Origin: Actinoplanes italicus
GTDB taxonomy: Bacteria; Actinomycetota; Actinomycetes; Mycobacteriales; Micromonosporaceae
Direction of reading: 5' to 3'
Length of the DNA: 64,000 nucleotides
Assembly (NCBI RefSeq): GCF_003001815.1
Contig: NZ_PVMZ01000017.1
Location: forward strand, 1 to 64,000
The notes under the pieces are model-generated. The model was not told where the DNA came from. It worked only from the letters and a program-made list of their open reading frames with translations, and did not search any database. Of this stretch, positions 25,101 through 33,482 are shown piece after piece. A program made the position numbers and the translations under genes. Every line of letters starts with the position of its first letter. The stretch's first letter is position 1.

Positions 25101-26287
25101 TCTCGGAGCACGCCAGCCCGCTCGCGGCGCTCGGCGGCGTCGACGCGGGCGGGCAGAACGCCCACGTCGCCGAACTGGCCGCCGCGCTGGCCGGGCACGG
25201 GCACCAGGTGCGCGTCTACACACGGCGGGACAGCCTCGGACCGGCCGAGGTGGTGCCGATGGCCGACGGCGTCGACGTGGTGCACGTGCCGGCCGGGCCG
25301 GCGACCGCGTTGCCGAAGGACGAGCTGCTGCCGTACATGGGCGAGTTCGCCGAGTGGATGGCCGTGGACTGGCGCGACCAGTGGAAGCCCGACGTGGCGC
25401 ACGCCCACTTCTGGATGAGCGGGCTGGCCGCCGTCGACGCGGGCCGCGCCTGCGGGGTCCCGGTCGTGCAGACCTTCCACGCGCTCGGCTCGGTCAAGCG
25501 CCGCTACCAGGGCAGGGCCGACACCAGCCCGCCGGGGCGGATCGCCTGTGAGCGGCGGCTCGGCCAGGCCGCCGACCGGATCATCGTGCAGTGCCGCGAC
25601 GAGATCGGCGAGCTGCTGCGGCTCGGTGTGCCGCGGTCCAGGATGGCGCTCGTGCCGTCCGGGGTGAACACGGAGCGCTTCGGGCCGCAGGGGGCGGCGG
25701 TCGCGCGTACGCCCGGCCGCTCCCGCATCCTGACGGTGGCCCGGCTCGTCGAACGCAAGGGCATCGAGGACACCATCCGGGCCCTGCCCTGGGTGCCCGG
25801 CGCCGAGCTGGTGGTCGTCGGCGGACCGCCCGTGGACCGGCTGCACGCCGACCCGTACGCCCGCCGGCTTCTCGCCCTGGCCGGACACTGCCGGGTCGCC
25901 GACCGGGTCACCCTGGCCGGCGCGGTCCCGGCGCACGAGATGCCGGCCTGGTACCGGTCGGCGGACGTGCTCGCCGCGACGCCCTGGTACGAGCCGTTCG
26001 GGCTCACCCCGCTCGAGGCGATGGCCTGCGGGGTGCCCGTGGTGGCGACCGAGGTCGGCGGGCTCATCGACACCGTCGTCGACGGGATCACCGGCGACCT
26101 GGTGCCGCCGCGTGACCCGCGGGCGCTGGCCGCGGCGCTGCGGCGGCTGACCGGGGACGAGGTACGGCGTTTCTCCTACGCGGCCGCGGCCGCCGACCGG
26201 GCCGCCGCCTCCTACTCCTGGCCCCGCATCGCCGAGCGCCTGGCCAGTGTGTACGCAACGGTTGCCGACCTGGAGGTCGCGGCATGA
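25085..26287 (+). CDS. glycosyltransferase family 4
   Basis: 400 residues from ATG at 25085, overlapping the previous gene by 16 bp, with GGAGGAGGA just upstream. The start RIAMISEHASPLAALGGVDAGGQNAHVAELA is the family-4 glycine loop of MshA/sucrose-synthase-like enzymes. Later: KRRYQGRADTSP, RLVERKGIEDTIRAL, VVVGGPPVDRLHADPYARRL and the nucleotide-sugar motif EPFGLTPLEAMACGVPVVAT. The stop codon lies inside a short repeat element that separates this gene from gmhA. Confidence 0.88.
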   Translation: MRIAMISEHASPLAALGGVDAGGQNAHVAELAAALAGHGHQVRVYTRRDSLGPAEVVPMADGVDVVHVPAGPATALPKDELLPYMGEFAEWMAVDWRDQWKPDVAHAHFWMSGLAAVDAGRACGVPVVQTFHALGSVKRRYQGRADTSPPGRIACERRLGQAADRIIVQCRDEIGELLRLGVPRSRMALVPSGVNTERFGPQGAAVARTPGRSRILTVARLVERKGIEDTIRALPWVPGAELVVVGGPPVDRLHADPYARRLLALAGHCRVADRVTLAGAVPAHEMPAWYRSADVLAATPWYEPFGLTPLEAMACGVPVVATEVGGLIDTVVDGITGDLVPPRDPRALAAALRRLTGDEVRRFSYAAAAADRAAASYSWPRIAERLASVYATVADLEVAA

Positions 26288-26343
26288 GCGAGCGTAGCGA
26301 GTCTCATGATCGCGCAGTTGCGCGGGATTTCAGGGGGCATGGC
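26281..26343 (+). repeat. short dispersed-type repeat (SERSE element) at the gmhA start
   Basis: The 60 bp between the GT4 end and the conserved GmhA start begin GAGCGAGCGTAGCGAG, a sequence often found scattered through Micromonosporaceae genomes, and contain the palindrome CGCGCA-GT-TGCGCG at 26311-26324. If translated it gives MSERSESHDRAVA, a non-homologous N-terminal tag. It supplies the GT4 stop codon. Confidence 0.5.
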
Positions 26344-26985
26344 ATGAACCTGCTCGATGACCATCTGACCGGGCTGATCCAGGCGCTGCTGCCGTACCGG
26401 TCGCAGGCCGGGCGCCTCGCCCGCTGGGGCGCCTACCTGGCCCGGCACCTGGCCGGCGGCGGGCGTCTGCTGGTCGCCGGCAACGGTGGCAGCGCCGCCG
26501 AGGCCCAGCACCTGGCCGCCGAGCTGGTCGGCAAGCTGCGCGAGGACCGGATGCCGCTGTCCGCGATCGCGCTGACCCCGGACTCGTCGGCGGTCACCGC
26601 GATCGGCAACGACTACGGCTTCGAGCAGGTGTTCGCCCGCCAGGTACGGGCGCACGGCCGCCGCGACGACGTCCTCATCCTGATGTCGACGAGCGGCCGC
26701 AGCCCGAATCTGATCGCCGCGGCCCGCGCCGCGAACGAGATCGGCATGCGCACCTGGGCGATGGTCGGCGAGCGCCCCAACCCGCTGGCCGACATCTGCC
26801 ACGAGGCGCTGTGCTGCCCGTCGCCGGACGGCCAGGTCGTCCAGGAGCTGCACCTCATGTCGGTGCACGTGATGTGCGAGTACATCGACAGGTACCTCGG
26901 GATCCCCTCCGACGACGCGCGCCTTTCCGAGGCGCCCCCTTTCGAGCCCGACCGCGACGAGCTGGAGGAGATGGTCAAGGTATGA
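26344..26985 (+). CDS. gmhA: sedoheptulose 7-phosphate isomerase
   Basis: 213 residues from ATG at 26344, with AGGGGG well placed; an ATG at 26284 would add 20 residues from the repeat element. SIS fold: LLVAGNGGSAAEAQHLAAEL, DSSAVTAIGNDYGFEQVF, LILMSTSGRSPNLIAAARAA, and the conserved C-terminal ELHLMSVHVMCEYID helix with its metal ligands. GmhA turns sedoheptulose 7-phosphate into D-glycero-D-manno-heptose 7-phosphate, the first committed step of ADP- or GDP-heptose synthesis. Coupled to hldE by ATGA. Confidence 0.92.
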   Translation: MNLLDDHLTGLIQALLPYRSQAGRLARWGAYLARHLAGGGRLLVAGNGGSAAEAQHLAAELVGKLREDRMPLSAIALTPDSSAVTAIGNDYGFEQVFARQVRAHGRRDDVLILMSTSGRSPNLIAAARAANEIGMRTWAMVGERPNPLADICHEALCCPSPDGQVVQELHLMSVHVMCEYIDRYLGIPSDDARLSEAPPFEPDRDELEEMVKV

Positions 26986-28376
26986 GACTGGTCATCGTCG
27001 GTGACACCCTGCTCGACCGGGACGTGCACGGCACCGTGACCCGGATCGCCCCGGACGCTCCCGCCCCGGTCCTCGACGAGGAGACGGTGGACGAACGCCC
27101 GGGCGGTGCCGGTCTGGCCGCGGTGCTCGCGGCCAACCACGGTCACGAGGTCGCCCTGGTCACGGCCCTGGCGGGCGATGCGGCGGGGGCACGGCTCAGC
27201 GAGCTGCTGTCGGCCGCCGGCATCGAGGTGTACGCCCTGCCGCTGCCCGGTTCGACGCCGGAGAAGATCCGGCTGCACGCCGGTGGCCAGGTGCTGCTGC
27301 GGCTGGACCGCGGCGGTCCCGCCCAGCCGCCCGGCGAAGCGCCGCAGGCGGTCCTCGACCTGCTGCGTGACGCCGGCGCGATCCTGGTCAGCGACTACGG
27401 CCGCGGAGTGGCCCGGCATCCGGCCCTGCGCGCCGCGATCGGGGAGTCGAAGGCGCCCGTGGTGTGGGACCCGCACCCGAACGGGCCGCCGCCGGTGCCG
27501 AACGTCCGCCTGGTCACCCCGAACGAGTCCGAGGCCCGCCGCCTGTCCGGCGACGCCGGCCACGGGCTGAGCGGCGCCCAGCGGGCCGGGCACACGCTGC
27601 GGCAGCGCTGGCAGGCCGGTGCGGTCGTGGTGACGCGCGGCGCCGAGGGCGCGGTGCTGTGCCAGGGCGGTCCGACGCCGCTGGTCGTCCCGGTCCCGGA
27701 AACGTCCGGCGGGGACGCGTGCGGAGCGGGGGACGCATTCGCGTCGGCCGCCGCGGTGGCGCTGGCCGAGGGCGCGCTGGTCTCCGAGGCGGTGGCCACA
27801 GCTGTGCAAGCCGCCAGCGGCTATGTAGCGGGATACGCGTACAAACCGGGCAAGGGCGGCGCCGGAAAGGCGGGCCGGGACGGCGAATCGGGCCAGGCGG
27901 GCCGGGCCGGCGAGGCGGGCCGGATCGGAGCGGACGAGGCCGGAAGACTGGTCAACGCCATCCACGCCCGCGGCGGGACGGTGGTCGCCACCGGCGGCTG
28001 CTTCGACCTGCTGCACACCGGACACCTCGCCACCCTGAAGGCCGCCCGCGCCCTCGGCGACTGCCTGATCGTCTGCCTGAACAGCGACGACTCGGTCCGC
28101 GAGCTGAAGGGCGAGGGCCGCCCGCTCACCAGACAGGACGATCGCGGCCGCCTGCTGGCCGCCCTCGACTGCGTCGACGCCGTCGTCGTCTTCGACGAAC
28201 CCACCCCCGAGGCCGTCCTGACCTGGCTGCGCCCGGACATCTGGGTCAAGGGCGGCGACTACGACTCGCTGCCGGAGACCGAGGTCCTCGAACGCTGGGG
28301 CGGCCAGACCGTCATCGTCCCTTACCTGGACGGTCGCTCCACCACTAAAACCATCGCGCAAGCACGCAGGAGGTAA
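26982..28376 (+). CDS. hldE: bifunctional heptose 7-phosphate kinase / heptose 1-phosphate adenylyltransferase
   Basis: 464 residues from ATG at 26982. Residues 1-285 are a PfkB/ribokinase domain (IVGDTLLDRDVHG, SDYGRGV, VTPNESEARRLSG, catalytic Asp251 in CGAGDAF). Residues about 330-464 are a cytidylyltransferase-like domain with GCFDLLHTGH (HxGH at 345-348), LNSDDSVRELKG and VKGGDYD. They are joined by a Gly/Lys/Ala-rich linker (289-320) longer than in the E. coli enzyme. With GmhA and GmhB activity next door the full route to ADP-D-glycero-manno-heptose is present. No HldD-type epimerase is recognised, though the SDR downstream is a candidate. Confidence 0.92.
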   Translation: MRLVIVGDTLLDRDVHGTVTRIAPDAPAPVLDEETVDERPGGAGLAAVLAANHGHEVALVTALAGDAAGARLSELLSAAGIEVYALPLPGSTPEKIRLHAGGQVLLRLDRGGPAQPPGEAPQAVLDLLRDAGAILVSDYGRGVARHPALRAAIGESKAPVVWDPHPNGPPPVPNVRLVTPNESEARRLSGDAGHGLSGAQRAGHTLRQRWQAGAVVVTRGAEGAVLCQGGPTPLVVPVPETSGGDACGAGDAFASAAAVALAEGALVSEAVATAVQAASGYVAGYAYKPGKGGAGKAGRDGESGQAGRAGEAGRIGADEAGRLVNAIHARGGTVVATGGCFDLLHTGHLATLKAARALGDCLIVCLNSDDSVRELKGEGRPLTRQDDRGRLLAALDCVDAVVVFDEPTPEAVLTWLRPDIWVKGGDYDSLPETEVLERWGGQTVIVPYLDGRSTTKTIAQARRR

Positions 28377-28381
28377 CCGAG

Positions 28382-29062
28382 TTGGACGCAGTCATCGTCA
28401 CCGGCGGTTCGAGCGGCCTGGGCGCCGCCGTCGTCGACGCCGTCATCAAGGCGGGCGGGCGCCCGTACGTCATCGACCGCCAGGCGCCGCAGGAGGGCGT
28501 CGAGTGGATCGAGTGCGACCTGGCCGACACCCGCGCCGCCGAACGCGCCACCCGTGAACTGATCGCGACCGCCGGCGGCAGCATCGACGGCGTGGTCACG
28601 GCGGCCGGCATGGACGTGCCCGGCGCCCTGGCCGACATCCCCGGCGAGGTCTGGGACCGGATCGTCACGATCGACCTGCTCGCCACCGCCGCCGTGATCC
28701 GCGCCGCCCTGCCGGAGCTCAAGCGCTCGCACGGCGGGGTCGTCACGATCTCGTCGACGCTCGGGATCAAGGCCGTCGCCGACGCGACCGCCTACTGCGC
28801 CGCCAAGTTCGGCGTGGTCGGCTTCACCCGGGCGCTCGCCGCCGAACTCGCCGGGGAGGTCGGCGTGACCCTGCTGATTCCCGGCGGGATGCGCACGAAG
28901 TTCTTCGACGAGCGCGACGACAGGTACAAGCCGGGTCCCGACGCGATCCTCAACGATCCGGCGAACGTGGCCGCCGCGGTCCTGTTCGCGCTCAGCCAGC
29001 CGGCCGGCTGCGCGGTACGGGAACTCGTCGTGGCGGCGGAGACGGAGAGCTCGTACCCGTGA
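28382..29062 (+). CDS. short-chain dehydrogenase/reductase
   Basis: 226 residues from TTG at 28382, AGGAGG upstream. Classical SDR: glycine motif VTGGSSGLG (residues 6-14), an Asp after strand 2-3 (WIECDLADTRAAER), catalytic Ser in TISSTLG and YCAAK for Tyr/Lys. It is shorter than extended SDRs such as HldD, so an HldD-type epimerase is unlikely; oxidation or reduction of the heptose or its aglycone fits better. Overlaps the GT9 start by 4 bp. Confidence 0.85.
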   Translation: MDAVIVTGGSSGLGAAVVDAVIKAGGRPYVIDRQAPQEGVEWIECDLADTRAAERATRELIATAGGSIDGVVTAAGMDVPGALADIPGEVWDRIVTIDLLATAAVIRAALPELKRSHGGVVTISSTLGIKAVADATAYCAAKFGVVGFTRALAAELAGEVGVTLLIPGGMRTKFFDERDDRYKPGPDAILNDPANVAAAVLFALSQPAGCAVRELVVAAETESSYP

Positions 29063-29988
29063 TCCTCGTCCTGCGCGCGCTCGGCGTGGGTGATCTGGCG
29101 ACCGCGGTGCCCGCCCTGCGCGGGCTCCGCGCCGCCTTCCCCGGCGAGACGCTGAGCCTGGCCGCCCCCGCCTGGCTGACCCCCCTGATCCCGTCGGTCG
29201 GCGGCATCGACCGGATCGTCCCGGCCGCCGAGCTCGAACCGCTCGACGCCGCCCCCGCGATGCCGCGGCTCGCGGTCAACCTGCACGGCTCCGGTCCCGA
29301 GTCGCACCTGCGGCTGCGGGCGTTGCGGCCCGGCGCGCTGTGGGCGTTCGCCAGCCGGCCGGCCGGTCACCACGACGGTCCGGGCTGGCACGACGACGAG
29401 CACGAGGTCCGCCGCTGGTGCCGGCTGGTCCGCTACTACGGCGTCGCGTGCGACGAGAAGGACCTGGACCTGCTGGTTCCGGACGCCGACGTGCCGTCGG
29501 GCGTCACGATCATCCACCCGGGCGCGAAATCTCCGGCCCGTCGATGGCCTCCGGACCGCTACGCGGCCGTCGCGCGGCGGTTGCATGCGGCAGGCCATCG
29601 GGTCCTGGTCACCGGTTCTCCGTCAGAGCTCGATCTGTGTGTACGGGTGACCGAGCTCGCCGGCCTTCCGGAGGACGCGGCACCCCGTACCGGATTGGGA
29701 GATCTTGCCGCCCTGATCGCCGCCGCCCGCCTGGTGATCTGTGGTGACACCGGCGTCGCGCACCTGGCGACCGCCTACCGGACGCCGTCCGTGGTCCTGT
29801 TCGGCCCGATGTCGCCGGACCGCTGGGGCCCGCCCGCCGACCGGCCCTACCATCGGGCGATCTGGCACGGCACCGTCAGCGAGCGGGGGGACCTGCCGGG
29901 TCCCGTGCACCCCGCCCTGCTGGCCGTGACCCCCGACGAGGTCCTCGCCGCCGCCGAGCAGGTGCAGCATGCGATTACGGCGCAGTGA
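29059..29988 (+). CDS. glycosyltransferase family 9 (heptosyltransferase-like)
   Basis: 309 residues from GTG at 29059. GT-B: start ILVLRALGVGDLATAVPALRGLRAAFP, the middle TIIHPGAKSPARRWPPDRYAAVARRL (phosphate-binding HPGA), VLVTGSPSE and the family signature ICGDTGVAHLATAYRTPSVVLFGP. Second GT9 domain of the operon, after the one fused to GmhB. Its 3' end overlaps the topoisomerase gene by 20 bp. Confidence 0.88.
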   Translation: MILVLRALGVGDLATAVPALRGLRAAFPGETLSLAAPAWLTPLIPSVGGIDRIVPAAELEPLDAAPAMPRLAVNLHGSGPESHLRLRALRPGALWAFASRPAGHHDGPGWHDDEHEVRRWCRLVRYYGVACDEKDLDLLVPDADVPSGVTIIHPGAKSPARRWPPDRYAAVARRLHAAGHRVLVTGSPSELDLCVRVTELAGLPEDAAPRTGLGDLAALIAAARLVICGDTGVAHLATAYRTPSVVLFGPMSPDRWGPPADRPYHRAIWHGTVSERGDLPGPVHPALLAVTPDEVLAAAEQVQHAITAQ

Positions 29989-30964
29989 CATCGGCAAACC
30001 CGGCCTGGCCCGTCGCCGGGCGGGGAAGGGCTGGACCTATCTGGACGCGGCCGGTGAGCCGGTGCGCGACGAGGAGACCGTCGAGCGGATCAAGGCGCTG
30101 GTCATCCCGCCGGCCTGGAAGGACGTGTGGATCAGCCCCGATCCGCGTGGCCACATCCAGGCCGTCGGTGTCGACGCGGCCGGGCGTAAGCAGTACCTCT
30201 ACCACCCGGTGTGGCGTGAGCAGCGCGACCGCGCCAAGTTCGACAAGACCCTGGAGATCGCCGAACGCCTCCCGGGGGTGCGCGACCGGCTCAGCGCCGA
30301 CCTGACCGGGCGGGGCCTGACCCGCGAACGTGTGCTGGCCGCCATCGTGAGCCTGCTCGACATGGGCATGTTCCGGGTCGGCGGCGAGGAGTCGGCGGCC
30401 CGCGAGGAGGATCCCACGTACGGCCTGTCCACGCTGCGGCCCGACCACCTGCGCGGCAGCGGCGGGTGCGTCCTGCTGGAGTTCACGGGCAAGTCCGGTG
30501 TCGAGCACGCCGCCACGGTCGGTGACGGTGAGGTCTGTGCCGTGCTGCGCGACCTGAAACGCCGCCGCCGGGACGAGGAGCGGCTGTTCGCGTACTGGGA
30601 TCCGGCGCGGCGCCGCTGGCAGGAGATCCGCGCCGACTCGATCAACGAGTATCTGCGCGAGATCAGCGGCGAGCAGATGACCGCCAAGGACTTCCGCACC
30701 TGGCACGGCACGGTCAAGGCCGCCGAGGTGCTCGCCGAGGCCGGGCCGCAGCCCACCGAGGCCAAGCGCAAGAGGGTCGTGTCGCACGCCATGAAGGAGG
30801 TCGCCGGGCTGCTCGGCAACACCCCGGCGGTGGCCCGCAACTCCTACGTCGACCCCCGGGTCGTGGAGGCCTACACCGAGGGCGAGGTGATCGACGTCGA
30901 CCCGGACGACCCCAAGGAGAAATCCGAGGAGGAGGTACGCGACCTGCTCAAGGACCCGCCATAG
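29969..30964 (+). CDS. DNA topoisomerase IB
   Basis: 331 residues, ATG at 29969. Poxvirus/bacterial type IB enzyme: N-terminal domain with LVIPPAWKDVWISPDPRGHIQAVG and RKQYLYHPVWREQRD; catalytic residues fit Arg136 (MFRVGGEE), Lys175 (EFTGKSG), Arg243 (DFRTWHGT) and nucleophile Tyr293 (ARNSYVDPRV). It relaxes supercoils by a 3'-phosphotyrosyl bond and needs no ATP. The C-terminal tail is acidic. It overlaps the last heptose-operon gene, so it is probably co-transcribed, with no functional link evident. Confidence 0.92.
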   Translation: MRLRRSDIGKPGLARRRAGKGWTYLDAAGEPVRDEETVERIKALVIPPAWKDVWISPDPRGHIQAVGVDAAGRKQYLYHPVWREQRDRAKFDKTLEIAERLPGVRDRLSADLTGRGLTRERVLAAIVSLLDMGMFRVGGEESAAREEDPTYGLSTLRPDHLRGSGGCVLLEFTGKSGVEHAATVGDGEVCAVLRDLKRRRRDEERLFAYWDPARRRWQEIRADSINEYLREISGEQMTAKDFRTWHGTVKAAEVLAEAGPQPTEAKRKRVVSHAMKEVAGLLGNTPAVARNSYVDPRVVEAYTEGEVIDVDPDDPKEKSEEEVRDLLKDPP

Positions 30965-31021
30965 ACCGCAGTGGCGCCTCCGTATTATCGTCTAACTGAC
31001 GAGAAGTAGGGGGTGGCTCCG

Positions 31022-31375
31022 ATGCGGGAGTGGACATCGGCCGACGTCTGGGTCCTGAAGATCCTGATCGGCACCGGCAGCGAGAACCCGAGCGACCTCG
31101 GTGACATCGTCATGCGTGGCGACGCCATGGAACACGCCGTCCTGGAGGAGCGCGAGTTCACCACGGCCGCCGGCAATCTGGTCGCGGCCGGGCTGGTCGA
31201 GTTCGGCGACGACGGCTACTGGCTGACCGAGGCCGGCCGGGAACTCACGAACCGGCGCCGCGACATCGAGCGCCGCCTGGTCCGCCTCGGCGAACCGCGG
31301 GGCACCCCGCTGGAACTCGCGCCCGGCGAGTTCACCCGGGCCGTCGACGGCTACCTCGGCCGTTTCGCCTCCTGA
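31022..31375 (+). CDS. small protein, possible winged helix
   Basis: 117 residues from ATG at 31022, with AGGGGG about 9 nt upstream. Residues 10-85 suggest a winged helix-turn-helix: EREFTTAAGNLVAAGLVEFGDDGYWLTEAGRELTNRR, where the GYWLTEAG turn resembles a wing. Acidic overall. No family name can be given. Its stop lies 4 bp from the convergent TraB-like gene. A TATTAT near 30983 may be its -10. Confidence 0.6.
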   Translation: MREWTSADVWVLKILIGTGSENPSDLGDIVMRGDAMEHAVLEEREFTTAAGNLVAAGLVEFGDDGYWLTEAGRELTNRRRDIERRLVRLGEPRGTPLELAPGEFTRAVDGYLGRFAS

Positions 31376-31379
31376 CGAC

Positions 31380-32123
31380 TCACCAGTCCATCCAGCCGTC
31401 CAGGGTGGGCTTACGCATGTACGGTGGCTCGTCGTAGTCGATCGCGGTGAGCCACCGCTGACCCGGCGCCGCCCGGTAACCGAGCTCACGGGTCAGCACC
31501 CGGACCACGAGCGGGATGTGCATGCCTCCGAAGACCACGGCAACCTCCATGTCCTCCGCCACGAACTCGCCGTGGATCTCCCGGATCACGCCGAGCAGCA
31601 GCCGGTCCCGTTCGCCGAGGCCGTCCGGTCCGGTCACGTCGAACGGCGCCGGCCCGAACACGGTCGTGTCGTGGATGTCGCCGACCCGGTCGGCGATCCA
31701 GTCGTCGCGGCCGGAGACGGCCATCTGGATCGCGACGATCGGCGTCACCACGGCCACGTCCACCCAGCCGACGGCCGGCATCCGCCGCTCCGCCACCGGG
31801 GCGGGGGCGGTGTGCGCGTCCGGGAAGATGATCGGCACGTCCAGAGTGCTGTAGTCGATGTCCTGGTGGACCAGGTCCCGGCCGGCCCGCTGCCCGGTGA
31901 TGCGCATCGCCGTGGCGTAGGCGTACCCGGTCGAGCTGGGTCCGTCGTACTGCTCGGCGACGACCGCCTGGCACGAGCGCAGCCGCTGCCAGATCGCCCA
32001 GTAGTAGTCCGGGTGGCCCATGTGGATCGTCGGGATGACCACCCAGCGCAGCCCACCGCCCGGCTGCTCGAACACGGTCACCGACGTCCGGTACCCAGTG
32101 ACGCTCATCTCCGCCAGCAGCAT
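31380..32123 (-). CDS. TraB/GumN-like protein
   Basis: 247 residues, ATG at 32123 (another at 32108). Near the start VVIPTIHMGHPDYYWAIW and CQAVVAEQYDG resemble the GTIH...E motif of TraB/GumN/TIKI proteins. At the C-terminus VAVVFGGMHIPLVVRVLTRELGY matches the family's second conserved G-x-H block. Those two parts hold the presumed metal ligands of TIKI-type proteases. No signal peptide is seen, so it should be cytoplasmic. The family match is by eye and moderate. Confidence 0.5.
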   Translation of the reverse strand: MLLAEMSVTGYRTSVTVFEQPGGGLRWVVIPTIHMGHPDYYWAIWQRLRSCQAVVAEQYDGPSSTGYAYATAMRITGQRAGRDLVHQDIDYSTLDVPIIFPDAHTAPAPVAERRMPAVGWVDVAVVTPIVAIQMAVSGRDDWIADRVGDIHDTTVFGPAPFDVTGPDGLGERDRLLLGVIREIHGEFVAEDMEVAVVFGGMHIPLVVRVLTRELGYRAAPGQRWLTAIDYDEPPYMRKPTLDGWMDW

Positions 32124-32196
32124 CGGCTCAGCGTAGGAATCGCGCGCCAGAAAGTGCAGGGGCGCCTGTGGGGAGGTCCGCGCCGCGACCTTACCT

Positions 32197-33387
32197 TCAG
32201 CGCAGCTCCAGGCCGTCGAGCATCGCTGCCGGGCCGCCGCCGAACGACGTCAGGCGGCGGCGGAACGATGCGGGCAGGCGGGGGAGCAGCCGCATCACCT
32301 GCGCGGTCGTCCACACCTGGGCTCGGCTGCGCGGCACGATCGCGGCGAGGACCGACGGCCCGATGCGGCGGCTGTGCCCGACCGGGGTGGCGAGCGCGTC
32401 CTCGTACCGCCGCAATGCCCTGGGAATCTCTCCGGCCGTGACGTCACGCAGCTCGGCCGCGAGCACGTAGGCCCCGGCGGCGGCCAGGCTGGTGCCACCG
32501 CCGACCGCGGGACCGGGACCGTAACCGGCGTCGCCGACCAGTGTGACCGCCCCGCGCGACCAGCTGTCCATCCGGATCTGCGAGATGTCGTCGAGGTAGA
32601 AGTCGTCCGCCGCGGCAGCGTGTGCGAGCACCTCGTCGGCCGGCGGGCCGAGGGTGCCGCCGACGAGGTCGCGCAGCACCCGTTTCTGCGCGTCCGGGTC
32701 ACGGCGGTCATGGGGGATCTCCTCGGGTGTCCGGGCCAGGAACAGCGCCCGTGACCATCCCGGCGTGAGGGTCGGGTAGACGGTGGCGGCCCGCCCCGGT
32801 GCGGTGAACGCGGCGACCGTCGGGCCGGTGCCGAGCACGTCGGGCAGCGTGTAGACGGCCAGGTAGGCGCCGAGGAACCGGCGGTAGTCCTGCTCGGGCC
32901 CGAAGGCCAGGCCGCGGACCCCGGAGTGCAGCCCGTCGGCGCCCACGACCAGGTCGGCGTCGATCGTGGTGCCGTCGGAGAGCAGCGCGGCCGTGCCGTC
33001 GAGCTTCTCGATCACGGTGCCGAATCGGTAGTCGGCGTCGTCGCGGGTCGCCTCGTGCAGGATCCCGGCGAGGGTGCCGCGCATGATCTCGACGTGCCGG
33101 CCCGAGATGCCGCCGGCCAGGTCGGCCGTGGCCAGCGTGATCGGCCGGCGGCCCTCGCGGAACAGGGTGATGGTGTCGTTCTCGGTGCGGGCGGCGGTGA
33201 CCGCGTCGAGCAGTCCCATCCGTTCGATCACGTCGACGGCCGGGCCGAACAGGTCGACCGCGTGGCCGCCGTCGCCGGCGCGCATGTCGGCGGCGCGTTC
33301 GACGACGGTGACCCGCCAGCCGTTGCGGCGCAGCCAGTAGGCCAGCACGGGGCCGGCGACGCTGGCGCCCGAGATCAGCGCGTGCAC
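32197..33387 (-). CDS. FAD-dependent aromatic-hydroxylase-like monooxygenase
   Basis: 396 residues from GTG at 33387, chosen for AGGAGG 6 nt before it; the frame continues upstream through the regulatory region. Rossmann loop GASVAGP at residue 7, the DG motif VVGADGLHSGVR, and the GD motif LVGDAGYGPGPAVGGGTSLA. Group A flavoprotein monooxygenases use NAD(P)H and O2 to hydroxylate aromatics or antibiotics such as tetracyclines. Divergent from a TetR gene with two shared operators, so inducible by its substrate. Confidence 0.88.
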   Translation of the reverse strand: MHALISGASVAGPVLAYWLRRNGWRVTVVERAADMRAGDGGHAVDLFGPAVDVIERMGLLDAVTAARTENDTITLFREGRRPITLATADLAGGISGRHVEIMRGTLAGILHEATRDDADYRFGTVIEKLDGTAALLSDGTTIDADLVVGADGLHSGVRGLAFGPEQDYRRFLGAYLAVYTLPDVLGTGPTVAAFTAPGRAATVYPTLTPGWSRALFLARTPEEIPHDRRDPDAQKRVLRDLVGGTLGPPADEVLAHAAAADDFYLDDISQIRMDSWSRGAVTLVGDAGYGPGPAVGGGTSLAAAGAYVLAAELRDVTAGEIPRALRRYEDALATPVGHSRRIGPSVLAAIVPRSRAQVWTTAQVMRLLPRLPASFRRRLTSFGGGPAAMLDGLELR

Positions 33388-33408
33388 AGTGTCCTCCTGA
33401 CTCGTTCG

Positions 33409-33470
33409 TTTACCTATCGGTAAGTAATCAACACCGCAGGAGCGTCCGTCAAGGCTTACCTTCCGGTAAG
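33409..33470. promoter_or_regulatory. pair of TetR operators, TTACC-N4-GGTAAG
   Basis: 33409-33424 (TTTACCTATCGGTAAG) and 33455-33470 (CTTACCTTCCGGTAAG) share 13 of 16 bases and are each palindromic, with centres 46 bp apart in a divergent promoter. One lies near each gene start, the usual arrangement for a TetR protein that represses itself and its neighbour. Confidence 0.75.
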
Positions 33471-33482
33471 TAGAATTCCGGT

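Noticed and set aside
28382..29062. HldD ADP-heptose epimerase
   Set aside because: HldD is an extended SDR of about 310 residues with a different glycine motif. This is a 226-residue classical SDR with Ser-Tyr-Lys.
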